NCBI GenBank assembly: GCA_026388755.1
Contig: JAPLJE010000364.1
Location: 1 to 6,741, forward strand
Direction of reading: 5' to 3'
Length of the DNA: 6,741 nt
From: Deltaproteobacteria bacterium
Lineage (GTDB): Bacteria; Desulfobacterota; Desulfobacteria; Desulfobacterales; Desulfatirhabdiaceae
Below are positions 1 through 6,741 of this stretch, one piece after another (position 1 is the stretch's first letter; each line of letters opens with the position of its first letter). The notes below the pieces were generated by a model. The model was not told the DNA's origin, did not search any database, and saw only the letters and a list, made by a program, of their open reading frames with translations. The translations under genes were made by a program, and so were the position numbers.

Positions 1-2287
1 GGATATCGTGATTTTCACCGATATGCTTCTTCCTCTTTTTGTGGGACGGGAAAAATCCGTTCTGGCCGTTGAAGAAGATGTTTCAAAGGATGGGTTTATT
101 TTTCTGGCAACGCAGAAAGAGACCGGCGTTGAAAATCCGAAGCCTGACCAGATTTATGAAATTGGCACCATCGGTCGGGTGCTGCGGATGCTCAAACTCC
201 CGGATGGCCGGGTTAAAGCTCTGGTTCAGGGAGTCGCAAAAGCCAGAATCATCCAGTATACCCGAAAAAAATCCCTGTACCGCGTCAGGCATGAGGTCAT
301 CGCCCAGGTTCCCGTCAAGGAAATGACGATTGAAATACTGGCACTTATGCGCAATGTCCGGGAGAATTCCGACAAAATCCTGGCTTTCCGGGGGGAAATG
401 ACCGGAGACGTCAGCGCCATTCTGGAAAGCATTGATGATCCGGGCAAGCTGGCGGATCTGGTGGCCTCCAACCTCAGACTCAAAATCGATGAATCCCAGA
501 AGGTTCTGGAAGTTACGGATTCGGTAGAACGACTGCAAAAAGTTAATGATCTGCTCTCCCGTGAAGTGGACCTGTCCTCCATGCAGGCCAAAATTCAGTC
601 CAATGTACGGGATGAAATCGCCAAAAGCCAGCGGGATTATTTCCTGCGGGAACAGGTTCGAGCCATCCACAAGGAGCTGGGGGAAAGCGATGAAAAAGCC
701 CTGGAAATAGAAGAGTATCAGAAAAAAATCAAGCGCGCCAAAATGAGCAAAGAGGCGGAGACCGAAGCCTTAAAGCAACTCAAGCGGCTGGAGCAGATGC
801 ATCCGGATTCCGCGGAATCCTCGATTGTCCGGACCTACCTGGACTGGCTGGTGGATATGCCCTGGAGCAAATCCTCCAAAGACGACATCAATATCAAGGA
901 GGCCAAAAAAGTTCTGGATTCCGACCATTACGGACTCAAGAAAATCAAGGAACGGATTCTCGAGTACCTGAGCGTTCGCAAACTCAACCCGAAAATGAAG
1001 GGGCCGATTCTGTGTTTTGTCGGGCCTCCCGGTGTCGGGAAAACCTCTTTGGGCCGCACCATTGCTAAGGCCATGGGCCGGAAATTTTTTCGAATTTCCC
1101 TGGGCGGAATCCGGGATGAGGCGGAGATTAGAGGGCACCGCCGTACTTATATCGGCGCGCTTCCCGGTCGGATTTTGCAGGGGCTTAAACAGTGCGGCAC
1201 CAACAATCCGATATTCATGATGGATGAAATCGACAAGCTGGGATCTGATTTTCGCGGCGATCCGTCCTCGGCCCTTCTGGAAGCCCTGGATCCGGAACAG
1301 AATTCGTCTTTCAGCGATCACTATCTGAATCTGCCGTTTGACCTTTCAAAGGTCATGTTTGTGCTGACCGCCAACATGACCGATACCATCCCGTCCGCGC
1401 TTCTGGACCGGATGGAAATCATCATGCTCTCTGGCTATACCGAAGAGGAAAAGACCGTCATTGCCGAAAAATACCTGCTTCCCCGTCAGCTGAAAGAAAA
1501 CGGAATCAAGGCCAGGGACCTTCAAATCAGTCCGGTTGCACTGCAACAGATTATCGCCGAATACACATCGGAGTCTGGCGTCCGAAATCTGGAGCGGGAA
1601 ATCGGAACCCTCTGCCGGAAGGTGGCGCGAAAGCTTGCCGAAGAGCAAAAAGGCCCCTTTACCATTTCAAAAAACAACCTGCATAAATATCTGGGCATCC
1701 CCAAATACATTACGGAGATGGATCAGGAAGAGAGTCAGGCAGGGCTGGCCACGGGCCTTGCATGGACCCAAGTGGGCGGAGAAGTCCTTTATGTTGAAGC
1801 TTCGCTAATCGGCGGAAAGGGCGAAATGATCCTTACCGGTCAGCTTGGCGATGTCATGCAGGAATCCGCGAGGGCCGCCATGAGTTATGCCCGTACTAAA
1901 CTTGCCGAATTCCACATTGAGGAAAATGTATTTGAAAATCAGGATGTCCATATTCATGTGCCTTCCGGCGCAACGCCCAAGGACGGGCCTTCCGCGGGCA
2001 TTGCCATGGCAACCGCGCTGATTTCCATCCTGTCCAACAAGCCGGTGAATAAATATGTCGCCATGACCGGAGAAATAACACTGAGGGGAAGAGTGCTTCC
2101 GATCGGCGGGCTGAAGGAAAAGGCTCTTGGGGCCTTGCGCGCAGGAATCAAAACTATCGTGATCCCGGAAAAAAACAAACGGGATTTGGAAGAGATCCCG
2201 CTTTATGTTAAAAAGAAAATCAATTTCATTCCCGTTAAAAACATGTCCGAAGTGCTGGATATCGCCTTCAAGCTCGATGAGGATTGA
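1..2287 (+). CDS. lon: ATP-dependent protease Lon (endopeptidase La), 5'-truncated by the window edge
   Basis: Cytosolic AAA+ serine protease that unfolds and degrades misfolded and regulatory proteins. The frame is open from the first full codon (base 2; Asp-Ile-Val-Ile-Phe), which matches the N-terminal substrate-binding domain just after the usual Lon start, so perhaps 20-40 residues lie upstream; the GTG at 8 is internal, not the start. Counting that GTG as residue 1: N-domain about 1-190, helical/coiled region 190-290, Walker A GPPGVGKT 339-346, pore loop YIGALPGR 381-388, Walker B with MMDEIDK 404-410, sensor-1 Asn456, sensor-2 Arg in ESGVRNLERE near 526, and the protease domain from about 575. 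Catalytic Ser662 lies in PKDGPSAGI (codon 1991-1993) and Lys705 in GLKEKALGA; their 43-residue spacing equals E. coli Ser679/Lys722. No key residue is missing, so the enzyme should be active. No membrane segment, so this is LonA, not archaeal LonB. The promoter lies outside the window. Confidence 0.97.
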   Translation, partial: DIVIFTDMLLPLFVGREKSVLAVEEDVSKDGFIFLATQKETGVENPKPDQIYEIGTIGRVLRMLKLPDGRVKALVQGVAKARIIQYTRKKSLYRVRHEVIAQVPVKEMTIEILALMRNVRENSDKILAFRGEMTGDVSAILESIDDPGKLADLVASNLRLKIDESQKVLEVTDSVERLQKVNDLLSREVDLSSMQAKIQSNVRDEIAKSQRDYFLREQVRAIHKELGESDEKALEIEEYQKKIKRAKMSKEAETEALKQLKRLEQMHPDSAESSIVRTYLDWLVDMPWSKSSKDDINIKEAKKVLDSDHYGLKKIKERILEYLSVRKLNPKMKGPILCFVGPPGVGKTSLGRTIAKAMGRKFFRISLGGIRDEAEIRGHRRTYIGALPGRILQGLKQCGTNNPIFMMDEIDKLGSDFRGDPSSALLEALDPEQNSSFSDHYLNLPFDLSKVMFVLTANMTDTIPSALLDRMEIIMLSGYTEEEKTVIAEKYLLPRQLKENGIKARDLQISPVALQQIIAEYTSESGVRNLEREIGTLCRKVARKLAEEQKGPFTISKNNLHKYLGIPKYITEMDQEESQAGLATGLAWTQVGGEVLYVEASLIGGKGEMILTGQLGDVMQESARAAMSYARTKLAEFHIEENVFENQDVHIHVPSGATPKDGPSAGIAMATALISILSNKPVNKYVAMTGEITLRGRVLPIGGLKEKALGALRAGIKTIVIPEKNKRDLEEIPLYVKKKINFIPVKNMSEVLDIAFKLDED
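2279..2283 (+). promoter_or_regulatory. Ribosome binding site of tsaB inside the end of lon
   Basis: GAGGA lies in the last codons of lon, 3 bases before the ATG at 2287. It leaves no spacer at all for the alternative in-frame TTG at 2284, which favours the ATG. The spacing is short, so coupling to translation of lon probably contributes. Confidence 0.5.
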
Positions 2288-2979
2288 TGCGGATTCTTGC
2301 GGTTGATACGTCCACCCGCAGTTGCAGCGTAGCCGTCGTGGACGGGAATGATCTGCTGGCCGAGGTCACGTCCGGAAACGGCCAAACCCACTCCAGACAC
2401 CTGATGGCCATGATTGATTCGGCGCTTGGACTTGCCGGCCTGAATCTGTCCATGACAGACGGCTTGGCCTTCACGAGCGGGCCCGGCTCCTTTACGGGTC
2501 TTCGGATTGGCATCAGCACGATTCTGGGGCTCAGCGCAGCCACCCGAAAACCTATCGCGGGCATTTCCGGTCTGGATGCGCTGGCCATGCAGGCGGCAAC
2601 TCCGGACATGACGATCTGCCCCCTGATTGACGGCAGAAGAAACGAAGTCTATTGTGCGCGTTACCGGTGGGTAAATGGAGAACTGGTCAAGGAAGTGGCC
2701 GAGCAGGTTCTGTCGCCGGAGCTGGCGATAACCGGCCTGAACTCGCCGGTACTGTTTGCGGGAAATGGCGCGCAGCTTTATCAAGCGCTGATCCGGGACC
2801 GCATGGGTGATGCCGCCCGATTTGCTCCCAACTGCCAGAATACGTTAAGGGCCTCAACCGTGGCATGGATCAGCATGAAACGCTTTGAAATCGGCGACGT
2901 GGATGATATATACCGGTTTAAGCCCATGTATATTCGAAGATCCGATGCCAAAATACCGGCCCCTTTCAAACCGTTGTAA
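2287..2979 (+). CDS. tsaB: TsaB, tRNA threonylcarbamoyladenosine (t6A37) biosynthesis complex subunit
   Basis: 230 residues, a normal TsaB (YeaZ) length. TsaB is a catalytically inactive ASKHA-fold partner of TsaD; with TsaE they transfer threonylcarbamoyl from the TsaC/TsaC2 product to A37 of ANN-decoding tRNAs in the cytosol. Visible marks are the N-terminal beta-hairpin motif AVDTST (5-10), HSRHL (35-39), the family signature GPGSFTGLRIG (65-75), LIDGRRNEVY (113-122) and the C-terminal PMYIRRSDA (213-221). TsaD is about 100 residues longer and carries paired metal-binding histidines (HxxxH) that are absent in this protein as a catalytic pair, so this is TsaB. The ATG is chosen because it forms a TGATG overlap with the lon stop and gives the standard MRILAVDTS start; a TTG three bases upstream would add one Met. 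No rimI or tsaE follows, unlike in some bacteria. Confidence 0.94.
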   Translation: MRILAVDTSTRSCSVAVVDGNDLLAEVTSGNGQTHSRHLMAMIDSALGLAGLNLSMTDGLAFTSGPGSFTGLRIGISTILGLSAATRKPIAGISGLDALAMQAATPDMTICPLIDGRRNEVYCARYRWVNGELVKEVAEQVLSPELAITGLNSPVLFAGNGAQLYQALIRDRMGDAARFAPNCQNTLRASTVAWISMKRFEIGDVDDIYRFKPMYIRRSDAKIPAPFKPL

Positions 2980-2987
2980 GAGATCCC

Positions 2988-4064
2988 ATGAAAGAACTCA
3001 TTGAACTCACAAAAAGCCTGATCCGGTATCCATCGGTGCACAGCAGGCCCGATCAAATCCACGCCTGCGCCGATTACATCGAAGTGTATCTGGAATCTTC
3101 CCGCATTGCCTTTCAGAGATTCAATTTCAACAACACCCCTTCGATTCTGGTCCTGCCGGAAAACCAATCTGCGCCGGTGGTGCTGATGAGCCATTTTGAT
3201 GTTGTGGATGGCCCGGACCGCCTGTTTTCGCCATGGGAGGAAAACGGCTGTCTTTATGGCAGGGGCAGCATTGACGACAAATACGCGGTGGCCCTGTCCC
3301 TGGTTCTCTTGAAAAACCACGTTGACAGGCTCAGAGCCCTGAGAAAAAGCCAGGACGCGTTGAGTTTCGGCGTTCTCTTGACCGGAGATGAAGAAACCGG
3401 AGGCACGAACGGCGCTCAAAAAATCCTTCATGAATTCAAAACCGATTTTTGCATTGCGCTGGATGGCGGCAACTTTCGTAAAATCGTCGTAAAGGAAAAA
3501 GGAATTCTGCGGCTGAAGCTGATCTCCAGGGGAAAAACCGCTCATGGCGCCAGGCCCTGGCTCGGCGAGAACGCCATTGAGCGGCTGATAGACGACTATC
3601 AGCGATTAAAGGCTTTTTTTGATGTTTCAGCCCCGGATCACTGGCACCGCACCCTTAATTTCAGCATCATGCATGCAGGAAGCGTTATCAACCAGGTCCC
3701 GGATTATGCCGAAGCCCTTTTTGACATCCGCTATACCGAGGACGATGATATCGATGCTCTGGTAAAGGCTATTCGCGCGAACATTCAAGGGGAAGTTCAA
3801 GTGGTATCCACATCCCCGATGTTCCTGAGCGGAAAATCCCCCTACCTCGACAGACTCCTATCCTTTTCCCCGTCAACGCAGCTCGGGTGTGCACACGGAG
3901 CCAGCGATGCCCGTCATCTGGCGGATCACGGTATTCCAGGAATTGTCTGGGGCGCGGACGGCGACATGACCCAGCATGCTGAAAACGAACATATTGATAT
4001 CGACAGTTTTATCAGGCTTTACAATATATTGGATCAATTTTTAAGCAACATCGGAACTCCATGA
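2988..4064 (+). CDS. M20-family zinc metallohydrolase (ArgE/DapE/peptidase-like), substrate unknown
   Basis: 358 residues, no signal peptide or membrane segment, so cytosolic. The two-metal M20 site is complete: His69 and Asp71 (SHFDVV), bridging Asp96 in GRGSIDDK, catalytic Glu135 and metal ligand Glu136 in GDEETGG, Asp159 in ALDGG, and His330 in QHAENE. A lid/dimerisation domain is inserted at about 172-280; it starts with KTAHGARPWLGENAI, whose His186 sits where DapE-type enzymes supply a histidine to the neighbouring active site. GASDAR (304-309) is also DapE-like. Family members hydrolyse amide bonds: dipeptides, N-acetylornithine, succinyl-diaminopimelate or N-acyl amino acids. The sequence does not let me choose, so I give no symbol; a general dipeptidase or deacylase is the inference. 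The ATG follows the tsaB stop by 8 bases, with a weak AAGAG (2978-2982) as ribosome site. It lies between tsaB and hisS, so it is probably coexpressed with them. Confidence 0.9.
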   Translation: MKELIELTKSLIRYPSVHSRPDQIHACADYIEVYLESSRIAFQRFNFNNTPSILVLPENQSAPVVLMSHFDVVDGPDRLFSPWEENGCLYGRGSIDDKYAVALSLVLLKNHVDRLRALRKSQDALSFGVLLTGDEETGGTNGAQKILHEFKTDFCIALDGGNFRKIVVKEKGILRLKLISRGKTAHGARPWLGENAIERLIDDYQRLKAFFDVSAPDHWHRTLNFSIMHAGSVINQVPDYAEALFDIRYTEDDDIDALVKAIRANIQGEVQVVSTSPMFLSGKSPYLDRLLSFSPSTQLGCAHGASDARHLADHGIPGIVWGADGDMTQHAENEHIDIDSFIRLYNILDQFLSNIGTP

Positions 4065-4065
4065 C

Positions 4066-5319
4066 ATGATACAGTTAATTCGCGGATTCAAGGACATCCT
4101 TCCCGGAGAAGTCGAACTCTGGCAGTTCATTGAAAATCAGACCACATCCTTGTTTGAGAATTTCGGTTTCAAGGATATTCGTATTCCCATCATGGAACGC
4201 ACCGAGCTTTTTTCCCGAAGCATCGGCGAGGAAACGGACATCGTTGAAAAGGAAATGTATACTTTTCCGGACCGAAAAGGGGATTTGATTACCTTAAGGC
4301 CCGAAGCCACGGCCTCCATTGTCCGATCCTATATTCAACACCGCATGTACGCCACCGATCCGGTTCAAAAACTCTACACCATCGGCCCCATGTTCCGTCG
4401 GGAAAGACCCCAGAAAGGACGGTACCGGCAGTTTTATCAGATCGATGCCGAGGTGTTCGGCGTTTCCTCGCCGCTGATGGACGCACAGATCATGTTCATG
4501 CTGATGACCTTGTTTACCCGGCTGTCGGTCACTGATTGCACGGCCAAAATCAATTCCCTGGGATGCCCGGACTGCCGTCCGGCATTTACAGTCGGCCTGT
4601 CCCAGCTACTCTCGGCAAAAGCAGACTCGCTTTGCGAGGACTGCTCACGCCGAAGCGCCAGAAATCCCCTTCGGGTTCTGGACTGCAAGGTTCCCGCATG
4701 CAAAGCAGCCATGGCGGATGCGCCTTCGATCCTGGATTTCCTTTGTCCGGACTGCCGCAGCCATTTTGATTCGGTCATGCGGCATCTGACGCTTCTGGGG
4801 GTATCGTTCGAGCTGGACAAGCGCCTGGTCCGGGGCCTGGATTATTACACCCGGACGGCTTTTGAAATCCAGACCACGCTTCTGGGCGCGCAAAGTGCCA
4901 TTGCCGGCGGCGGAAGATACGATAGCCTGGTCAAGGCCCTGGGCGGACCCGACATTCCGGCAATCGGCTTTGCCATCGGTGTGGACCGTCTGGCGGAAAT
5001 CGCGGCTCAAAGTCACCCCGATTTAACCAGAAAACCAAAAGTATTCATTGCCGCCTTGGGAGAAATCAGCCTGACTCTGGCCTTTGAATGGGTCAGCAAA
5101 CTGGCTGCGGCCGGAATTCATGCGGAAATGGACATGGCCGGCCGCAGCCTGAAAAGCCAGATGAAGCAGGCAGACCGGCTGGGCGCGGGACACGTGCTGA
5201 TTAGCGGCGATGCTGAGCTTGAAAAAGGACAGGTTCTGCTTCGCAACATGGCCACCAAGGAACAGGTTCCGGTCCCTGTCAAAGACCTGGTAGAAGAAAT
5301 GCGAAACCGGTTTGCATGA
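4066..5319 (+). CDS. hisS: Histidine--tRNA ligase (HisRS)
   Basis: 417 residues, a standard length for bacterial class IIa HisRS, which charges tRNA-His using ATP in the cytosol. The start MIQLIRGFKDILPGE is typical of the family. Motif 1 region about 36-66; RPEATA 78-83 (Glu80 contacts histidine); motif 2 FRRERPQKGRYRQF 110-123; histidine-A motif VRGLDYY 255-261 with catalytic Arg256; motif 3 GFAIGVDRL 301-309; anticodon-binding domain about 325-417. The insertion domain (about 160-245) carries four cysteine pairs: 167/170, 190/193, 207/212 and 227/230. The anticodon domain and all active-site motifs are present, so this is not the HisZ regulatory paralogue. The ATG lies one base after the upstream stop, with only GGAA (4053-4056) as a ribosome site, so translation is probably coupled to the M20 gene. 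Confidence 0.97.
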   Translation: MIQLIRGFKDILPGEVELWQFIENQTTSLFENFGFKDIRIPIMERTELFSRSIGEETDIVEKEMYTFPDRKGDLITLRPEATASIVRSYIQHRMYATDPVQKLYTIGPMFRRERPQKGRYRQFYQIDAEVFGVSSPLMDAQIMFMLMTLFTRLSVTDCTAKINSLGCPDCRPAFTVGLSQLLSAKADSLCEDCSRRSARNPLRVLDCKVPACKAAMADAPSILDFLCPDCRSHFDSVMRHLTLLGVSFELDKRLVRGLDYYTRTAFEIQTTLLGAQSAIAGGGRYDSLVKALGGPDIPAIGFAIGVDRLAEIAAQSHPDLTRKPKVFIAALGEISLTLAFEWVSKLAAAGIHAEMDMAGRSLKSQMKQADRLGAGHVLISGDAELEKGQVLLRNMATKEQVPVPVKDLVEEMRNRFA

Positions 5320-5346
5320 AAGCCGGTTAAATTTTATAAATATCAA

Positions 5347-5352
5347 AAGGAG
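5347..5352 (+). promoter_or_regulatory. Ribosome binding site of aspS, supporting a TTG start
   Basis: AAGGAG stands 7 bases before the TTG at 5360, an ideal spacing. It is the strongest Shine-Dalgarno sequence in the window. The other possible in-frame starts (TTG 5372, TTG 5378, GTG 5384, ATG 5396) are too far away for it; the ATG has only GGGAG (5389-5393) 2 bases upstream, which is too close. Confidence 0.75.
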
Positions 5353-5359
5353 TCCCCCA

Positions 5360-6741
5360 TTGTCTGACAAATTGCAATTGGATGTGCTGGGAGATATGCG
5401 CCGTACCCATACCTGTAATCAGCTGGGCGCGGAAGATGTGGGCAGGGAGGTGGTTCTTGCCGGCTGGGCGCTTCGCCGCAGGGATCATGGCGGTGTGATT
5501 TTTGTGGATCTTCGGGACCGGGAAGGCATTACCCAGGTGGTATTCAACCCTGAAGTGGATGAGACGGTCCATGAAAGGGCCCATGAAATTCGAAGCGAGT
5601 ATGTCTTATGTGTTCGCGGCAAGGTTGAAAAGCGGCCCGAAGGCATGACCAACCCCAATCTGGCGACCGGCGAGATCGAGATTCTGGTGACTGAACTCAG
5701 AATTCTGAACGTCGCCAAGACCCCACCTTTCATGATTGAGGACGAGGTGGAGGTATCGGAATCCCTTCGCCTGAAATTCCGTCACCTGGACCTTAGACGC
5801 CCCCAGCTCCAGCAAAATATCATCCGCAGACACAAGGCATCTGTATCTGTCCGCAACTACCTGGTGAACAACGGATTTCTGGAAATCGAAACGCCGGTGC
5901 TGACCCGCAGCACCCCGGAAGGCGCCAGGGATTATCTGGTTCCCAGCCGGGTGAATCCGGGACTTTTTTACGCTCTGCCCCAGTCCCCGCAGCTCTTTAA
6001 ACAGCTGCTGATGATTTCCGGGTTTGACCGTTATTACCAGATTGTCCGATGCTTTCGGGATGAAGACCTTCGCGCCGATCGCCAGCCGGAATTTACCCAG
6101 ATCGACATGGAGATGTCCTTTGTCGGCGAGGAGGATGTCATGGCCGTTGCCGAAGGGTTGATGGCCGCTCTCTTCAAGGACGTTCTGGATAAATCCCTTG
6201 TCACGCCCTTTCCTCGCCTCTGTTACGATGAGGCCATGGGCCGCTACGGGCTCGACAAACCGGATGTGCGCTTTGGCCTGGAGCTGAAGGAGGTTTCGGA
6301 TATCGTGGCGGGCTCCGGCTTCAAGGTTTTTGCCGACAGTGTCAAAAAAGGCGGGATGGTCAAGGCCCTGAACGCCAAGGGATGCATGGACTTTTCCCGA
6401 AAAGAAATCGATGATCTCACCGCCCTTGCCGCGGTGTATCAGGCCAGGGGCCTTGCCTGGATCAAGGTCCGGGAAGACGGATGGCAGTCGCCGATCGTCA
6501 AGTTCTTTACCGACGATGAAAAGAATGCCCTGGCCAAGAGATTGGATATGCAGGTTGGGGATCTGGTGTTTTTTGTGGCGGACAAGACACAGATCGTCAA
6601 TGAGGCCCTGGGACATCTGCGGAATCACCTGGGGAAACGCCTGAATCTGATAAACGATGCGGAGTTCGCCTTTGTATGGGTCACCCGCTTTCCGATGCTG
6701 GAATACGATGAAACCGAAAAACGGTATCAGGCCATGCACCA
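5360..6741 (+). CDS. aspS: Aspartate--tRNA ligase (AspRS), probably non-discriminating (Asp/Asn), 3'-truncated by the window edge
   Basis: Open from a TTG at 5360 to the window end: 460 codons plus two bases, ending in the conserved AMH(H) region. About 130 residues including motif 3 are outside. Class IIb bacterial AspRS charges tRNA-Asp in the cytosol. Anticodon-binding OB domain about 13-120 (RRRDHGG 39-45, DLRDREG 50-56); motif 1 region about 172-197 with TPEGARDYLVPSR 185-197; QSPQ 208-211; motif 2 FRDEDLRADRQPEF 232-245 with Arg233; bacterial GAD insert about 305-430. His43 and Gly95 match residues reported for non-discriminating AspRS (Pseudomonas His31/Gly82), where E. coli has Leu30; such enzymes also make Asp-tRNA-Asn for GatCAB. 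The TTG start is chosen from the AAGGAG upstream; it adds 12 residues before MRRTHTC, and related enzymes often carry an LGD-type extension there. ATG 5396 is the alternative. Gap to hisS is 40 bases. Confidence 0.96.
   Translation, partial: MSDKLQLDVLGDMRRTHTCNQLGAEDVGREVVLAGWALRRRDHGGVIFVDLRDREGITQVVFNPEVDETVHERAHEIRSEYVLCVRGKVEKRPEGMTNPNLATGEIEILVTELRILNVAKTPPFMIEDEVEVSESLRLKFRHLDLRRPQLQQNIIRRHKASVSVRNYLVNNGFLEIETPVLTRSTPEGARDYLVPSRVNPGLFYALPQSPQLFKQLLMISGFDRYYQIVRCFRDEDLRADRQPEFTQIDMEMSFVGEEDVMAVAEGLMAALFKDVLDKSLVTPFPRLCYDEAMGRYGLDKPDVRFGLELKEVSDIVAGSGFKVFADSVKKGGMVKALNAKGCMDFSRKEIDDLTALAAVYQARGLAWIKVREDGWQSPIVKFFTDDEKNALAKRLDMQVGDLVFFVADKTQIVNEALGHLRNHLGKRLNLINDAEFAFVWVTRFPMLEYDETEKRYQAMH

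Noticed and set aside
8..10. GTG at base 8 as the lon start codon
   Set aside because: The Asp-Ile codons before it match conserved Lon N-terminal sequence, so it is an internal valine and the gene begins upstream of the window.
83..1321. Several - strand open frames of 120-195 codons opposite lon
   Set aside because: They are shadows of the lon reading frame, with no ribosome site or domain.
2284..2286. TTG as the tsaB start, one codon earlier
   Set aside because: It would leave no space after GAGGA and add a second Met-like residue. The ATG at 2287 gives the standard family start.
2781..3545. A 254-codon open frame on the - strand across the tsaB-M20 junction
   Set aside because: It is antisense to the conserved TsaB C-terminus and M20 metal motifs. 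The protein is low-complexity in character and matches no family I know.
4066..5319. HisZ (ATP phosphoribosyltransferase regulatory subunit) instead of HisRS
   Set aside because: The C-terminal anticodon-binding domain and complete motifs 2, histidine-A and 3 are present, as expected for a true HisRS.
5305..5328. Inverted repeat AACCGG/CCGGTT around the hisS stop followed by an A/T-rich run, possible terminator
   Set aside because: The stem is only 6 base pairs with a 12-base loop, and no clean T-run follows. It is too weak to call a terminator.
5606..6739. A 377-codon open frame on the - strand opposite aspS
   Set aside because: It lies wholly inside well-conserved aspS codons, is antisense to AspRS motifs 1 and 2, has no recognisable domain, and is explained by codon bias of the + strand gene.

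Overview
The window holds five genes packed head to tail on the + strand: lon (5' end missing), tsaB, an M20-family metallohydrolase gene, hisS, and aspS (3' end missing). Junctions are very tight: a 1-base overlap, 8 bases, 1 base and 40 bases. No gene is supported on the - strand. I see no tRNA, rRNA, mobile element, CRISPR array or sizeable repeat. Every part of the window outside the 40-base hisS-aspS gap and the two other short gaps is coding.

The sequence looks like the chromosome of a moderately GC-rich Gram-negative bacterium. The cysteine-rich HisRS insert, the AspRS anticodon-domain type and the style of the Lon sequence fit Desulfobacterota (former Deltaproteobacteria, for example a Desulfobacterales sulfate reducer). 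That placement rests on remembered family resemblance, not on a search.

Layout. Bases 1-2287 encode almost all of the ATP-dependent protease Lon (AAA+ module and Ser-Lys protease domain intact). TsaB follows with its ATG overlapping the lon stop (TGATG) and is a scaffold subunit of the t6A37 tRNA-modification complex. Bases 2988-4064 encode a cytosolic M20 peptidase or deacylase with all its metal ligands but unknown substrate. hisS starts one base after that gene. After a 40-base gap, aspS begins at a probable TTG codon with a strong Shine-Dalgarno sequence and runs off the window.

The shared theme is translation and protein quality: one tRNA modification factor, two aminoacyl-tRNA synthetases, and two protein or peptide-processing enzymes. 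The tight spacing suggests cotranscription and translational coupling from tsaB to hisS, probably also including lon and aspS. This is a housekeeping region and I do not see a previously undescribed system. The most useful points are the residues marking AspRS as probably non-discriminating (implying tRNA-dependent Asn synthesis), the four-pair cysteine cluster in HisRS, and the unassigned M20 enzyme inside a translation operon.
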